Source of the DNA: Blasia pusilla
Lineage: Eukaryota > Marchantiophyta > Marchantiopsida > Blasiales
Assembly: GCA_050084515.1 (NCBI GenBank)
Contig: CM114271.1
Location: 2,666,001 to 2,730,000, forward strand
Length of the DNA: 64,000 nt
Reading direction: 5' to 3'
The notes below the pieces were generated by a model that searched no databases, was not told where the DNA came from, and saw nothing but the letters and a program-made list of their open reading frames with translations. The position numbers were made by a program, and so were the translations under genes. This document shows positions 26,740 to 42,700 of the stretch, piece by piece; position 1 is the stretch's first letter; every line of letters begins with the position of its first letter.

Positions 26740-27640
26740 GCAATGGCGTCATTGCGAGTACATTGAGTGCTAGGGAGCGGGATCGGATCCTACAGAGAGT
26801 CAAGAGGTTCAAGTGGGAGGGGACTCACATTTTGCGGGTATGGGGAGACGGTAGGATACGAGTGGTACCTCATCCTTCCGAGCGAGCACGTGTAGTGCGA
26901 CATGCCCCTGAGCAGTTGGGACATTTCACAGTAAAGCGTACTTACAGCTTACATCAGGTTCAATATTGGTGACTCGGCATGCATACTGGGGTACAGTAGT
27001 TTGTGGCTAGATGTATGGTATGTGACAGAGCGCGAGCATCCTTCAATGCTCCCACTCCGTAGTTACATCCTTTGTCGATTATGAGTTTAGGTTATCGGTG
27101 GAGTTTACACTTTGCGGGACCTTTGCCATTGACGGGACATCATCATAGGTACGTGTTGGTCATGGTGTAGCATTTCTCCAAGTGGAAAGAGTTGGTGGCA
27201 CTACCAGACAAGGCGAGCGAGGGAACAGCTTATGCATTTCTGATCGTGTGCTTAGTCACTTTGGTGCACCGGGCGGAGGTGTTGCCCGACCAGGGTACCG
27301 AGTTGAGGGAGAGTTTCAGGCCTTATGTGATCAGGCCGATAGATCACCGCACCACGTCGAAGATCATCCCGAGGCGGATGGGTTGGCGGAGAGAGTGGTG
27401 ACGGTGAAGAGAGGATTGCGCAAGTATGGCTTGCAGCGGGGGCGATTGAGGGAGTGGGACCTCGATTTGCCATGGTTGGCTATGGGTTATTGCTTTAGTC
27501 GGCAGGCATCCTTGGCATCATTTTCACCGTACTTTTTGCTCTTTGGGAGAGAGCCAGATTTACCTGCAGCGATTCGACGTGACATGGCGGAGGTGTTAGA
27601 TCTCGATGATCCAGATGTGTGGGTACAAGCATGTTCTTAG
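26740..27640 (+). pseudogene. Integrase (HHCC zinc finger and DDE core), copy 1
   Basis: Would insert the DNA copy. The zinc-binding segment is HAPEQLGHFTVKRTYSLHQ...CMVC (26906-27030), with stops. The catalytic core follows: SLHFAGPLPL (first Asp replaced by His), LPDQGTEL (second Asp kept), and a HVEDHPEADGLAERVV segment carrying the Glu. LPWLAMGYCFSRQASLASFSPYFLLFGREPDLP is the standard end of the gypsy core. Copy 2 keeps the first Asp (SLDFARPLPL). There are several stops, for example near 26970 and 27168. Confidence 0.85.
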
Positions 27641-27796
27641 AGGGCAGAAGTTTTTCGTAGAGTTATGCCTATGGCCTTTGAGAACTTAGCTATTGCCTAG
27701 CATAGAGATACATTGAGGTACGCGACCATTCATGGAGGAGGTTATCGTCCAAGAATTAGGAGGTTTCATCCTGGAGATTACGTGTATTTATAGCAG

Positions 27797-28138
27797 GTGG
27801 CACCCACGACGCTAGATGTCACTGCAGGGCGCACGATCCTACGTGTGCGCGAGGTATTACCGACCGGAGTCCTCATGTTGGAGGGACGGGATTGTATGGT
27901 TTGGAAGGATCATGTGCGCAATTGTGCGCCATGTTATCTTCCGAACGTAGATGGGACGGTGGTTCCAAACTTGGCAGTGGTACCTGCAGGCTTGAGGTGT
28001 ATGTTGTGCAGATCTGCAAGGGATGCAACCACCATGTTGGTATGTGATGGTTGTTCTCGAGGGTGGCATATGTCATGTCTGACCCCCCCTCTTGATGTGG
28101 TTCCCACGGGATGATGGATGTGTCCGAGATGTGTATAG
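27797..28138 (+). pseudogene. Integrase C-terminal tail with PHD finger, copy 1
   Basis: After an SH3-like beta-rich stretch (VREVLPTGVLMLEGRDCMVW) comes a C4-H-C3 PHD finger at 27991-28132: CMLC, then VCDGC, GWHMSC, and WMCPRC. All eight ligands are present. A TGA stop at 28112-28114 falls between the last two pairs. Copy 2 has CGA at that codon, so the stop fits a CpG-to-TpG change. PHD fingers commonly read histone H3 tails. In chromoviruses a chromodomain occupies this position. The targeting role is an inference. Confidence 0.85.
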
Positions 28139-28204
28139 GGTAGTAGGTCATGTTAGAGAGATGTGATATTTTCTATCTGGAGTTGGGGGATCCAACTGCC
28201 AGCT

Positions 28205-28214
28205 AGGGGGGCGG
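28205..28214 (+). other. Polypurine tract of gypsy copy 1
   Basis: AGGGGGGCGG lies directly before B1, which starts TTGTGTGATC. The corresponding place in copy 2 reads AGGGGGACGA (minus strand, 54819-54810). Its position implies that plus-strand DNA synthesis, and therefore the 3' LTR, starts at B1 and not at A2. Confidence 0.65.
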
Positions 28215-28394
28215 TTGTGTGATCTCTATATATATGTATGAGTTGATTTTTGTACATGTGTGGATTGACCCGTGTGTGGGTAAGATCAGTGTTGTATGGT
28301 GTAGATGTGAGCCAAGGAGATGATGTATGTTACAATGAGAGAGAGCGATATGTAGAGAGAGAGATGTGTAGCGATATGTATGCGCATGACATTT
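28215..28394 (+). repeat. Block B1 before A2, gypsy copy 1
   Basis: 180 bp beginning TTGTGTGATCTC and ending near GTATGCGCATGACA. It is similar to B2 (28872-29008), allowing for a GA-rich insertion of about 45 bp. It includes ACCCGTGTGTGGG and GTGTAGCGATATGTATGCGC, both shared with B2. Confidence 0.8.
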
Positions 28395-28871
28395 TATCAC
28401 ATCTGAGTAGCCGATAGGCCGAGATCTATCGTGGATAGGGCGTAGGAGCCAGCGGACTATCTTGAGTGTAACTTTGGCCCATGGTGTCGGATGAGGTTGA
28501 GGATAGGTCCATTGTGTTAGGAACGTCGTTTTTGACAACTTTCATGTTGAGGTCTTTCACGGCCGGTGACTTGTTGACCGGGTCACCCGCCCCTAGTAAC
28601 CTGTGCGCGCAGGTTACCAAGGAGAGGGCTATTTTTAGGGGAAGAGCCTTTTGGCTCTTCCCAACCCTATATAAGAGAGAAAGATGGCTTTCCTAAGCCA
28701 TCTTTCTTATGTTGGGCCGTTGGAGCACCTCCCTTGTATGTGTGTGAGATAGGACTAGGGTGCTAGCGTCCGGATTCCTTGATGAGGGTGGATGAGGCTC
28801 GATATGTCGATGTAGATTGAGGAGTGGAGTTTTAGGCCGGGTGTGCCATTTTTTACTACTCTTTATTTTTA
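28395..28871 (+). repeat. 3' LTR-like block A2, gypsy copy 1
   Basis: 477 bp homologous to A1. It starts TATCACATCTGAG, so the canonical TG has become TA. It carries three perfect foldbacks around a TATA box CTATATAAG at 28668-28676: stems 28596-28603/28610-28617, 28639-28648/28653-28662 and 28680-28690/28695-28705. Confidence 0.85.
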
Positions 28872-29008
28872 TTGTGTGATCTCCATGTATATATATGAGT
28901 TTATTTTTGTACTTGTGTGGATCGACCCGTGTGTGGGGAAGATCGGTGTTGTGTGGTGTAGATGTGACCAGCGATGTGTGTTGTGTAGCGATATGTATGC
29001 GCACGACA
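28872..29008 (+). repeat. Block B2 after A2, gypsy copy 1
   Basis: 137 bp starting TTGTGTGATCTCC, exactly like B1, and ending GTATGCGCACGACA. It follows A2 without a gap. No part of a further A block follows; the next sequence is unrelated AT-rich DNA. Confidence 0.8.
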
Positions 29009-30573
29009 ATTGTGTGCCCTTTGTCCATCCCCATGGTTCTAAAGGTGAGATTCAAGGTTTCAAACATTGTTAGATACTCTCCCATTTATATATGGTTTTA
29101 GAGAAATCCACCCCTTCCCTTTATCTAAGGAATTCCTCTTGGACCATTCCTTATTTTCCCCAACCCATACTATCATTCAAACAATTTCAAGTATGTTTTA
29201 AGAATTTTGATTGTACCTTTGACCAATTTTGTGTGTGTTGAAAGTGGCTTCTTAAAGATGTCTGAAAGTGCTTACGCACCTTCGGACACCGTGCTTTTGT
29301 CTTGTCCGACTATTCCAGAATTTAAATGGGCTCCCGGTGCCACCGGGGTATTATTAACCAAACCGAATCCTTCAAAATTTTGCGTGCGGCTTTTTTTCCT
29401 TTTTTTGTCTGACAGGGCCCCCAGGAGCCCTGTCAGACGGTCGCGGGCCCTTGTCGGATTTCCAATGCCACCTAATTCCTCCTAAAATTTTGTAGCCTCA
29501 AGCAACAACAACCCTCAAACGCTCAATCAAATTCCAAGCGAGGTTGCATTTTCCTATTAGTCAAACTCTTATATATGGGACTTGAGATCTTCTCAATTGC
29601 AAGTTCCACCATGGTTCCATCTAGCATTTGATCATGCTCTTCTATTTCACAACCATCGTTTTTTGAGAAGCCCATCAAGCCATGTTTGCTTCTGCAACTC
29701 AAGTTTGCCCATGAGACTTTGAAATGTGTTTCTATCTTATTATCAGCCCACTAGAGTTCTAATGTCATACGTTGGCATACGCATAATAATGAGGGTTGCG
29801 ACACTCATTCTCTTAAGAGAGTTTGATGTCCTCATCAATAACAACAATTTAATTTCAAATCTTCCTATTTGCCTAAAGTCTTGAGTTATCGCATCTAACA
29901 CAAACAAAGATTTAATTTCTTGTTTTTTGGTAACCATGGATCGAGTTCCTTAAAGCTAATCTAAGTTAACCTAATAAGTTGATGAACTAAGCATTATACC
30001 TAAGACTTCATTTGCTCACAACATGTCAAGGTTGATATCCCTCATATTTATAAGATCCCCAAGACACAATGCTTTTGAATCACCATTGAATTATATCACT
30101 AGGTTTATTCGTCACTTCAAAAGTAATTCTTGATCTTTTTTAATATTCCTTTCTACATCTCAACCTACCTTCCGAGAAATTAAATTTGATTTTTTAATTT
30201 TCATACAAAATTTACATGTCTAATAAATAAACTTCCCAATCACGTTATTTATATATATAATGTTTTTATTTTAATTTGTTCAATTTCTATTATTATTACC
30301 CTTCTCTTGGTAAACTACACTATTCTAGATATGTCCAAAGGTTTCATAAATATCAAATTTTCCTTGGATGGTCCATCAAAATAACCCAACCAGGGATTTT
30401 TTTCATATACTGTTCTCATAGTTGGGCATCATTACTATAAATATGTGTTAGAAATTGCCATCAGAGATACCATGGGAAAAATTATTGAAAATATTTGATT
30501 GAAAAAGCTTGTTTTTTTCTTTAATGTTGAGACGTTCATTGGAAATAACCACCAAAATGTATTAGTGCTACAA
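29009..30573. other. AT-rich intergenic DNA
   Basis: No gene or intact element recognised. A palindromic GACAGGGCCCCCAGGAGCCCTGTC sits near 29411-29434 in a locally GC-rich patch. Open frames are short. Confidence 0.5.
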
Positions 30574-30786
30574 TCTATATTATTATGGGAGAGTGCTTTC
30601 TTGATTTGCATACACTTCTCTGCTTGACGCGTGGTAAGTGGGCCAAAAAAAAAGTTTCACATGCTACGGGCAGCAAAAAATTTTGAATTTTTGTGCAATA
30701 TCATTAATCTCCTCCCTTAATGGGCTCTACACTAAATCTTCAAACACTTTTTTTATTTCGCGTGCATCGCACGAACACCTTACTAG
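30574..30786 (+). mobile_element. Short Helitron-like element
   Basis: 213 bp. It starts TCTATATTATTATGGGAGAG after an A and ends ...TTACTAG before a T, which is the A/T target preference of Helitrons. A small palindrome, CGTGCATCGCACG, lies 10 bp before the CTAG end, as Helitron 3' hairpins do. Similar ends recur at 40041, 40554, 51285 and 51702. It is non-autonomous, with no coding capacity. Confidence 0.75.
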
Positions 30787-31720
30787 TATCTACAAATAAT
30801 ATCTTAAGAACTATAGCGAAAATTAACATATGGAAATCATATCTCAAACCTTGTAGTTGGAAATAATTGCTCAACTTTTACATTTTACCCTACGGAAGTT
30901 TCATGTGATATGTATGAAGCCAAAATATGCAATACTCATTTTTTCATCTTAATCCCTACCTTTCTAACTTTATTCCTATCAATGTTAACTATTATTTCAG
31001 GAAGAGAATATTATTATGTGGTTTTTTTTCAATGAGTGAGATTAAAAAGAAGGAGAAGGAGGGTGCTCTATTATCCCTCGGGAAGTCATAAAATTAAATG
31101 TGGATATGCTAAAAGGAAATATTTAATAACTTCATATACGTGGGAGTTGAACAAACAGGGTTATTTAATATGGAACAAACTATTATGAAAGAAATGAAAC
31201 CTAAATATTGGATGACGTGTTGTCTCTTATTTTCTCAAAAGTCACAATTGTTAAAAATACCTTCAAGTAGAATTGCAAAAATGAAGAGATATTTTTTCTT
31301 AAAATGAAATGTGTTTACCAAGCTAAAATTTAACACATGTTATGGAATGTCAAATATATTATCTATTTATAAATGGGAGGATTATTTTTCTTGATATTTC
31401 CCCTTGTCATGACACATTTGCTCACAAAAATATATTGATATTGGTGACTTATTTGACTATGGAAAAACAACTCAAAGTTATTAAAGAGTATAATGCATTA
31501 CGAGCATCTTTCTAGTCCACTTTATTACGATAACAAGGGAGATGGTTTTAAGAATAAAATCCACTTTATTATAAAAATTAAACCTCAAAAGAGGACAAAG
31601 AAGGGAAGGAGGCAAGAAATATAAGAAGGGATGCAAAAAGAAGATGACAACAAGCCAACAAAAACCAACTTAATGGGCTATACAATTAATAACTTGAAAC
31701 AAATTTGACAAAAACGTCTA
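30787..31720. other. AT-rich intergenic DNA
   Basis: No open frame of note and no recognisable element between the Helitron-like element and the next non-LTR fragment. Confidence 0.5.
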
Positions 31721-33094
31721 GTAGTGGTTGGTCATATATGAATGGACGTTGAGGTGAATGATCTCCAACCACTTCGGTTTGACATATCAATACTAAGGCG
31801 TGTGCATGTTGTAATGCCATTAGATACATTACAAAAAATAAGTAGTAACAATGGAGAGAATAGGATTATAGAAAGGGCAAAGTGATGATTCTCGAGGTAG
31901 TGATAAGCACATGTTTTTCCAAGAAAGTATTAAAAGATATACATAAGTGCTCACATACTTCCACTACAAAATGAATAAATCCTTTAGTTGCATGTCTTAT
32001 TGCGTTACTTAACACCTTCATTCTTGCTACCTCATGGGCCATAGAACCTTCAATATGTGTCACTTAACACACCAAAGTCAAATTGGTTGGATCATCAATC
32101 ACCACATCATCTAATAGATGAAAGCCACCTCAAGACATAATAATATCAACTCTCTCACAAGATGTTTCTTGTTTAATAGAAGATAGGGCATGTACATGCT
32201 TTAGCCAAAAGATGTATCCTACCGTTCTAGCCATCAATGCAACCTTCTCTTTGATCACATTATGGATCCTCGTTTGTTCTCCACCATATGCACATCGGAG
32301 AATGTGGATACCCTTTGAATCAATGGGCTTCATGCAAACACAATTTGACACACCTAGAAGAGAAGGACGGGAAGTCTAAGGCATAAGCGTAGAGTTGTTG
32401 AGAATATACTTTGAGGAAGAGAAAATGGAAGAATAAGAGAACTTTAGTAAGCCATGCCCGCCCCTCTTGTATGTGCTCATGAATGCAAACGAGCTTGATG
32501 AGTGCCTTTGAAAGAATGCTATAAAAGTTGATTTATGGCAAAGTCTAAGAGATAAACAAAGTCAAGTAAGCAGATGGAAAAAAACTTGGGTTGAATGCTC
32601 TATCAAGATAGGCACATCTCCTTCGAGAAATCGTGAAGTCATAATCGACAACCAAACCCACCTCCATAGAAGAGATGTTGGTGCATATGTTACTGTGGAG
32701 GATGGCTTCATACCTCCTAAAGAAATGGGCAAGACAGCTTCTTGTGAATTCAAGACACTATTATCTCCCTTCAATGTATTTGGATGAAGAAGTTGATCGA
32801 AAGTTGCCACAATAGAAGTGTTAAAAGATTTCAACTCATATAAGAGCTTTGAAGTGGGAGGACAAGTGCAAAGAAGGTAGGATTGGAGGGACTTTGTAGA
32901 AAATATTGGTAGAGAATCCCATAAGCCACTTTGGGATCGCCTGGATGAAGTAACAAATGAAGCTGTTCTAGATATTTATGAAGGGCCTCATCAAACAACA
33001 CGGAGACACAATTGATAAAGCTAATTGGGACATCAAGAACTTGAACTCTTTGAATATACATGGTAAAATTAGGAATAAGTGAGATGAATGTCAA
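31720..33094 (-). mobile_element. Non-LTR retrotransposon 3' fragment, degenerate
   Basis: Minus-strand pieces align with the longer copy at 13667-15150. 33094-32831 has VAYGILYQYFLQSPS (compare VAYGILSQYFLRSPS). 32834-32562 has STVTYAPTSLL and SRFLEGDVPILI. 32351-32130 has IHILRCAYGGEQTRIHNVIK. 32063-31866 has ATKGFIHFVVEVCEHL. It starts within the thumb region, so it is 5'-truncated and lacks the RT palm. Stops separate all four pieces. It ends about 540 bp upstream of the diaminopimelate decarboxylase start. Confidence 0.75.
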
Positions 33095-36747
<3,653 letters not shown>

Positions 36748-39700
36748 GGGATGTAAATGTCAAGTGGCATTAGAACAGACAACATATATACGAGAAGTTG
36801 CATTTATTGCATCTTATCCTTCAGATTTGCTACCATCTGAGGATTTTCAGCGAGATATTTTCATCTTGCAAACTCCACAGAACTGGGGTTGTTATGTCAG
36901 CGAATGTTGTGTTGCTGTGCTGTGCTGATCCCAAACGCGGAAACTAGCTAGTCTCCTGAGATCTACGTGTGATCTGTGGTTTAGGGCAAAGTGGCACATG
37001 AGAGGGAGAGTTTATTGGTTGATGCCTCAAACCTCTGCACCAACCCTCTTCTACAGGCGCACTATATTAGACTCTCCCTCTCATGTGCCACTTTGCAGTA
37101 CCTCCCCCCGCCGTGCCAATCCCATCCTAGTCTCTAGCAACCGCCAAACCAGAGTACCGATTCCGTGGTTGCATGGCTGTGGCAAGGTCCTCTTCATGAG
37201 TATAATTGGTTAATAACTGGCATGGATGGAAATTAGAGAGATGCCCTTTCACTATCATCTTGCTTGTGTGGTAGATGTGAAAGATTCATCTACTTTGTGG
37301 GTATCATGAACGATGTGAACATTCCATGAGGAAGGGAGTGGTCTAGGAAACAATCTGTTCTAGATCAATCATAAAGTCCTTATGAAGCCTATTTGGCTGA
37401 ACTCAAGTGTGTTGCATTTGAGTTCGCTTTGGGGGAATCTGCAGGTTTTGAGGAGCAAAGTGGTGCTGCAGACACTTAACTCCAAAACTGTATAAGGTGA
37501 AAGACTGTATTTTTCCATAGACAGCCCTGGATGAACCTAGTGGACGAGAATCCTTTCACATAGACGAGGATGAAAAACGACGAGAATCCTTTCACGTAGA
37601 GGTGTTTCGTGGAATTGCTGAAATCTTCACAGAAAATATGGATACACTAATAGTAGGAGTCAGCCTAGAATTAATATGTTGACACATCTTAGTACCATTG
37701 GGGCGCCTCAAATTTGTGTCCGTAGGTTTGGATGTCTTGTCTGTATTTTTATTTATGGCTCTACGGCAGGTCAGGTGCAGGGTGCCGAAAGAGGCAGATG
37801 TTCGCCTCTTACGGCCGGTCGTAAGACATTTTCCCCTCTATATACTTCATGTCACAGGAAAAATATTGAACCTGATAAAATGATATACCCTCTGATGCAG
37901 AGAAACACTGTTCCTTCTTTGGTCAATATCCTAGGAGACACGCGAGTACTTGTGTCTGGCTATCTTAGACGCCCTATTAGATTTTAACATTATTGCATCT
38001 GTAATATCAGATACGCTCTGAATTTGCAAAATCCTCTTCATTCCCAAGAATCTGCAAGAGTTTTTCTCATGTTAGCAACCTAAGTTTTGAGATATTTCAA
38101 TCTGGATAACATGAACAATGTCTGGAAGGAGTTGGAATGAGTTTGATCTATAGTTTAACCAGAGGTCTAGTAATCTTTGTGTGATAATTAGTATCTTCAT
38201 GTAACGAAAATGAGATTGTAAATGTCACCAATTTCTAAGCGGAATGTGTGGCCTCTATTTTTTCTTGATAGACAGTTCTTGGGGACAATCGGCAAATAGG
38301 TGAGTCTTGCACATAAATGCCAGCCTTGACTTGGGGAAGTGAGTTATGATTGGGTCGAAAGAGATCACCTAATAGGTCATGCTATGAATCATCACCTGGA
38401 GAAAAGGCGAATTGCCCAATGAAAGGAAGTTTGAGATGGGAAAAGAAACCTTGAGATGAACCCTTGAGAATGAGGTATAGGAAACCAAGCCTCACCAAGT
38501 TAGGACTAGTCAGGATGGGGATGCTTCTCAAGACAAATATCAGGAGGAAATAGGGAAAGGTATTCATAGCAATTAAGGGAGAGTGGTTCGGGAGTCATGA
38601 TCAATTACTGAAGATGGGTAGTAGTGTCATGAGATAAGTCATCTGATACAAGAGGTGACAAGACCAACTTTGAGATGTGAAGACATGAGTAGAGACGGGC
38701 ATTTCTATTAGTGCAACTCATATCGAGGATCCAACTAGCTAAACACTGCCTCAGGAGTCTCAGTCCACAAGCAGATACGAGGGGTACACTCAGGACGGGA
38801 TGGGGACCCAAAGAACCCTAGAAGTATTCAAAGGAGAGTGTATTCTCCTTTATACACTTCAATACTCTCCTTCCCTATCCATTCACTAGTCGGAATAAGG
38901 ATTTGACCATGTTTTGTGCTTCGTCAAATTTTTAGGTTGTAAATTAGGATACCATTCAAGTAGTCACTTGGCTTCTGCTTGGGTGAGTGACAAAGAAAGG
39001 TAGGTCAAGGGTTGGGCACAATATGCATCTTGTGAGACTCGATAACCAAATCTACTTAATATCTTCTTTGACTCTTCTTTGGGGTACATGGGTTTGGGTT
39101 CGGACTATGATCCAACCAAGTCTTCCACTTGCAAGGCTAAAGGTGATCGCTCTATGACGCCCAACATGTGCAAGGCAATTTTTTCCCACATCACATCCAT
39201 GCTTAATTTTTTAAGTAAGGTGGTTCTTCAAGAATCTCATAAGGTTTGAGGGGAGTATGTTTGCCTCTAAACTCATGGGAGCGCACTTGATTTTTATATT
39301 TCTGATGTGTATTAATTCTATTGACACATGCCTTGATTTCTCCCTTCCCATCAGTATATCGCCATTTTACAAAAACCAATTGGGATAGACACGAAGGCTC
39401 TAAACTTGCGGGTACTAAACTATGCCTCTCCGTACTCTTAAAAGATTCCAATGTTGTATCCATTATCCCTATTTGATTAATAAAACTCTCAAATCCCCAA
39501 GATTTGATTCCCCTTTGTCACAACATTGGTCAAATCAAACCACTATGATCTTTCCACACCCTTCCCACATTGAACAAGGCAAGTCACTATTTTTTTATAT
39601 CCCCATTTATTTTTTACCCATGCATGCATTGTTTTTTTCCTTGTATGTCTTGTTGTTTTTCTTTGGTTGGGGAAAAAACATCTTGGATTGTGTGGTTCTG

Positions 39701-42700
39701 CCTACGGTAGATTAAACTTTTGTAGTGAGCTACATATTTTTTGTCGATGAGAGATTACATGGATTTGTGTAACCTTACTCCCAATTGTGTCATCCTACTA
39801 ATCTAATTTCATTAAAATTAGCAATAAGAACAAATAAACCTCTATATGCCCTTCTTTTCTAGGCTTGTGTGCTTTTACTCATCAAAGATTATGCTTTTGT
39901 ATTCCATTCACATCTTCTTAAGTGTGAATTGACCTCCTTATTGTCAAATTTCATTCCGAATCCTACCAATCCCTCTAATTTTTCATTAGTACTAATAATA
40001 AAACAAAATGAAAAAAAAGGAAAAAAGACTCGAGGGTTCATCTATATTATTGTCGAAGAGTGCCTTTTTGATTTGCAAACACTTCTCTATTTGACATATG
40101 GCAATCGGGCAACAAAAAAATATTATATATTTTACGGGCAAGAAGAAAATATTTTCCTTTTTACGGGTTTTTTTTTTTTTTGCAACATGATTAGTGCCTA
40201 CCTACACTCCCGTGCATGGGATTATAGGAAACCCTTCTTAGGTGTTGACACATGTCCTTTTAACGCCCTTCTATTGTTGACACATGTTCTTTTGAGACTC
40301 TTCTATTGTTAATAAGTGTCATTTAAAAATAATTAAATTAGAGGGGAGATTTGTCACCCGTGTATCGCACAGGCAACATACGAGTATCACTTATTTATAT
40401 TAGTATAGAGCCCGTGGGATGCATGGGAGTAATGATATTACATATAAATTCAAAAATTTATTTTTGTAATTCATAAAAGAAATATTTTCTTATTGTCAAG
40501 TGTCAAACATAAATATTTTGCAAATTAAAAAACATTTGCCAATAATAATATAAAATTTCATTACACTCCTTCGTAGTTAATCCACGAAGGATGAAAAATA
40601 AAATAACCTTAACAATAATGTGTGGGGCTATGCGTGGTATCAAAAGGTGGACCGAAGTCTTTTAGGGTTACCGGGGGTTTTGATTATCCTGGTTTCATTT
40701 CACCAGCGGTTGCGGGTAAGTCCAAGCAAGCGCAAGTATTTCGACGAATAACGCGTAAAGATGCAGGGCTCTCGGCCGTTGGATGAGGCGTCACGGTGTC
40801 GTAGCCCTAGGATGGGTTTTCGTCAGTGTCTTAGGAGCACGGGAAACATGACGGGAAGGCGCAATTATCGGCCCATAAAGCCAGCGCCAGATTTGGAGGT
40901 GTTTCTGGAGACCTCGGCCGCATTTGGCCCGAGATCGACCGCCCGGGAAGCGGAAGACATTGGGTCAGAAGTGGAATATCCCGATACCCCGGTAGAAAGG
41001 AGAATCCCCCGGACAATAGAGGTCAACGCAGCTTTGGTCGGTTTGAGGGGCTAGAGCGACGGTGGGAGTATGCCGGCGAGCTGAGGCGAATGGAACGGTA
41101 ACAACCGGAGTTTGAAAACGGCTAAGGAAGCTGCCCGAGCTCACCGTCGGGCAGCGGGTTCACGCGACCGTCTATGAGAAACAATGCTCCTCGAAGCTCG
41201 TCACTAACTGGGTACTGGGGAGACCTGCCATCGTGGGGTGAGGCCAACCTGGTTAGGCCGGTCTTCTGCTCTACAAGAACTATCCTACAGCTTTTCCTGC
41301 TCTATCATCGTCATTTGGGTGAGTATTGATGCGTTTCTGAGGCATTGGAGGTTGTTACGTAATAGCAGTGGTGAGGATTGCGGGGAGTGTGAATTTTTGC
41401 AGTTTTCGTGGTTTTTTTTGCACTCAGATTTGTGCTTTTCAGAGGGAGGAAGGGGATTCGAGGGGTGGAAATTCTGTGGAGTGGTTCAGACGTTGTTTCT
41501 TTGGTTTTGTTGAGCTCCGGGGAGTATTTGTCACATTCCCTCACATTGCGACAACAGCAACTCGCTGCATTTTCAGTTTCAGAGTTCAATTGCCTCGGGT
41601 TTTCCAATTTCTTTTCATGGTTTGAGCTCGTATTTGCGCTCAGGGTCGAGGGAGTTTTGTTTTTTTCTTCTTCTCCTTACAGTTGGTTTGAGCTTTGTTT
41701 TTTCCCCTCCCGTGGCTTGAGCCGCAGAGGGGATCAGTGTACCGACTGTTCCTCTTTTAGACTGCCAATTTCTCTCTCCTCACTCCAATTTCGTGTCTCC
41801 ACTGCAAGCTCTCACAGGAAGGGGTAAGATGGTGGGGATGGCAAAAGGAAACTGTCTGGTCATACAGCCGGGGCTCGAACTTCTGACCAGGAGAAAGGAA
41901 AGTCTTGAAACCACCGTTTCTATCCTCAACTTTGTTCGCAAATCTCCGGCAGAGGAACCACTACTTGCCGCCCTGTCTTCGATGGAGGCCTTATTCCTGT
42001 CCGGGGCCATGCCTTCGCAGTGTTCCCTGGCTCCAATTGCCCAGCAGAGTTACGGCATCGCAAGTCTCTCGACGACTGATGAGAAAGATCGGGCACATTG
42101 GGGAAGCGAGGCTTTCGCCGACCTTATCAACGGCTTAATGGAACTTTTGACGAAGACAGACGTGTCGCGGGCTGTTCATGTGAGAATACCGCCGGGTCAT
42201 CTTGTTTCTCTTTCTTGATTAGGCTGTCGGTGGATGATTACAAGTTTTGTCGGTGTCCTTACAGCTACCATGCCCAGCGGGGTCCCGTTTCCTCCTGGAG
42301 CCTGTGCTCTATCTTTCGTTAAGTCTGAAGCCGTGTCGTCTCAAGCAGGAGTCGTGTATTAGTGTTCTATCAATGTTCACGACGCGTTGCTCCCGTTCCA
42401 GTGTCGAAGTTGTCATGTCGACCTCCACGGCGACCAACCAATAAGTCGACCGTTAAGACTGAGCTACGAGTATGCGCGTTTTCCTCTCCGAGGTGATCTT
42501 GTGTCGAACGCTAGTCTTCTAACTCACGCGTCTATTGCCACGATATGTAACAGCCGCTTTTTATTGTTTGCTCTAGAACACATGTGAGTCCTCTCGGACG
42601 TTCGTTTGGCGCGGTGTAACTGCGAATATGTCAGCTCACTTCTCTCACCTCGACACTTTCCTTTTTTCTGGAGTCCGTGATTATTTGCAGCCACTTTCCA

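Larger units (their letters stand above)
19551..29008 (+). mobile_element. Ty3/gypsy retrotransposon copy 1, with DNA methyltransferase and PHD finger
   Basis: A 9.46 kb element. Order: LTR-like block A1 (19551-20033), untranslated leader, gag (21123-22590), protease (22901-23463), C5 DNA methyltransferase (23815-24898), reverse transcriptase (25330-25990), RNase H (26080-26520), DDE integrase (26740-27640), C-terminal tail with PHD finger (27797-28138), polypurine tract (28205-28214), then B1, A2 and B2 (28215-29008). The RT, RNase H and integrase motifs place it in Ty3/gypsy. Frameshifts and stops make it inactive. No target-site duplication is evident on either set of possible ends, and no standard initiator-tRNA primer site follows A1. 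Copy 2 at 54073-60553 confirms the domain order independently. Confidence 0.9.
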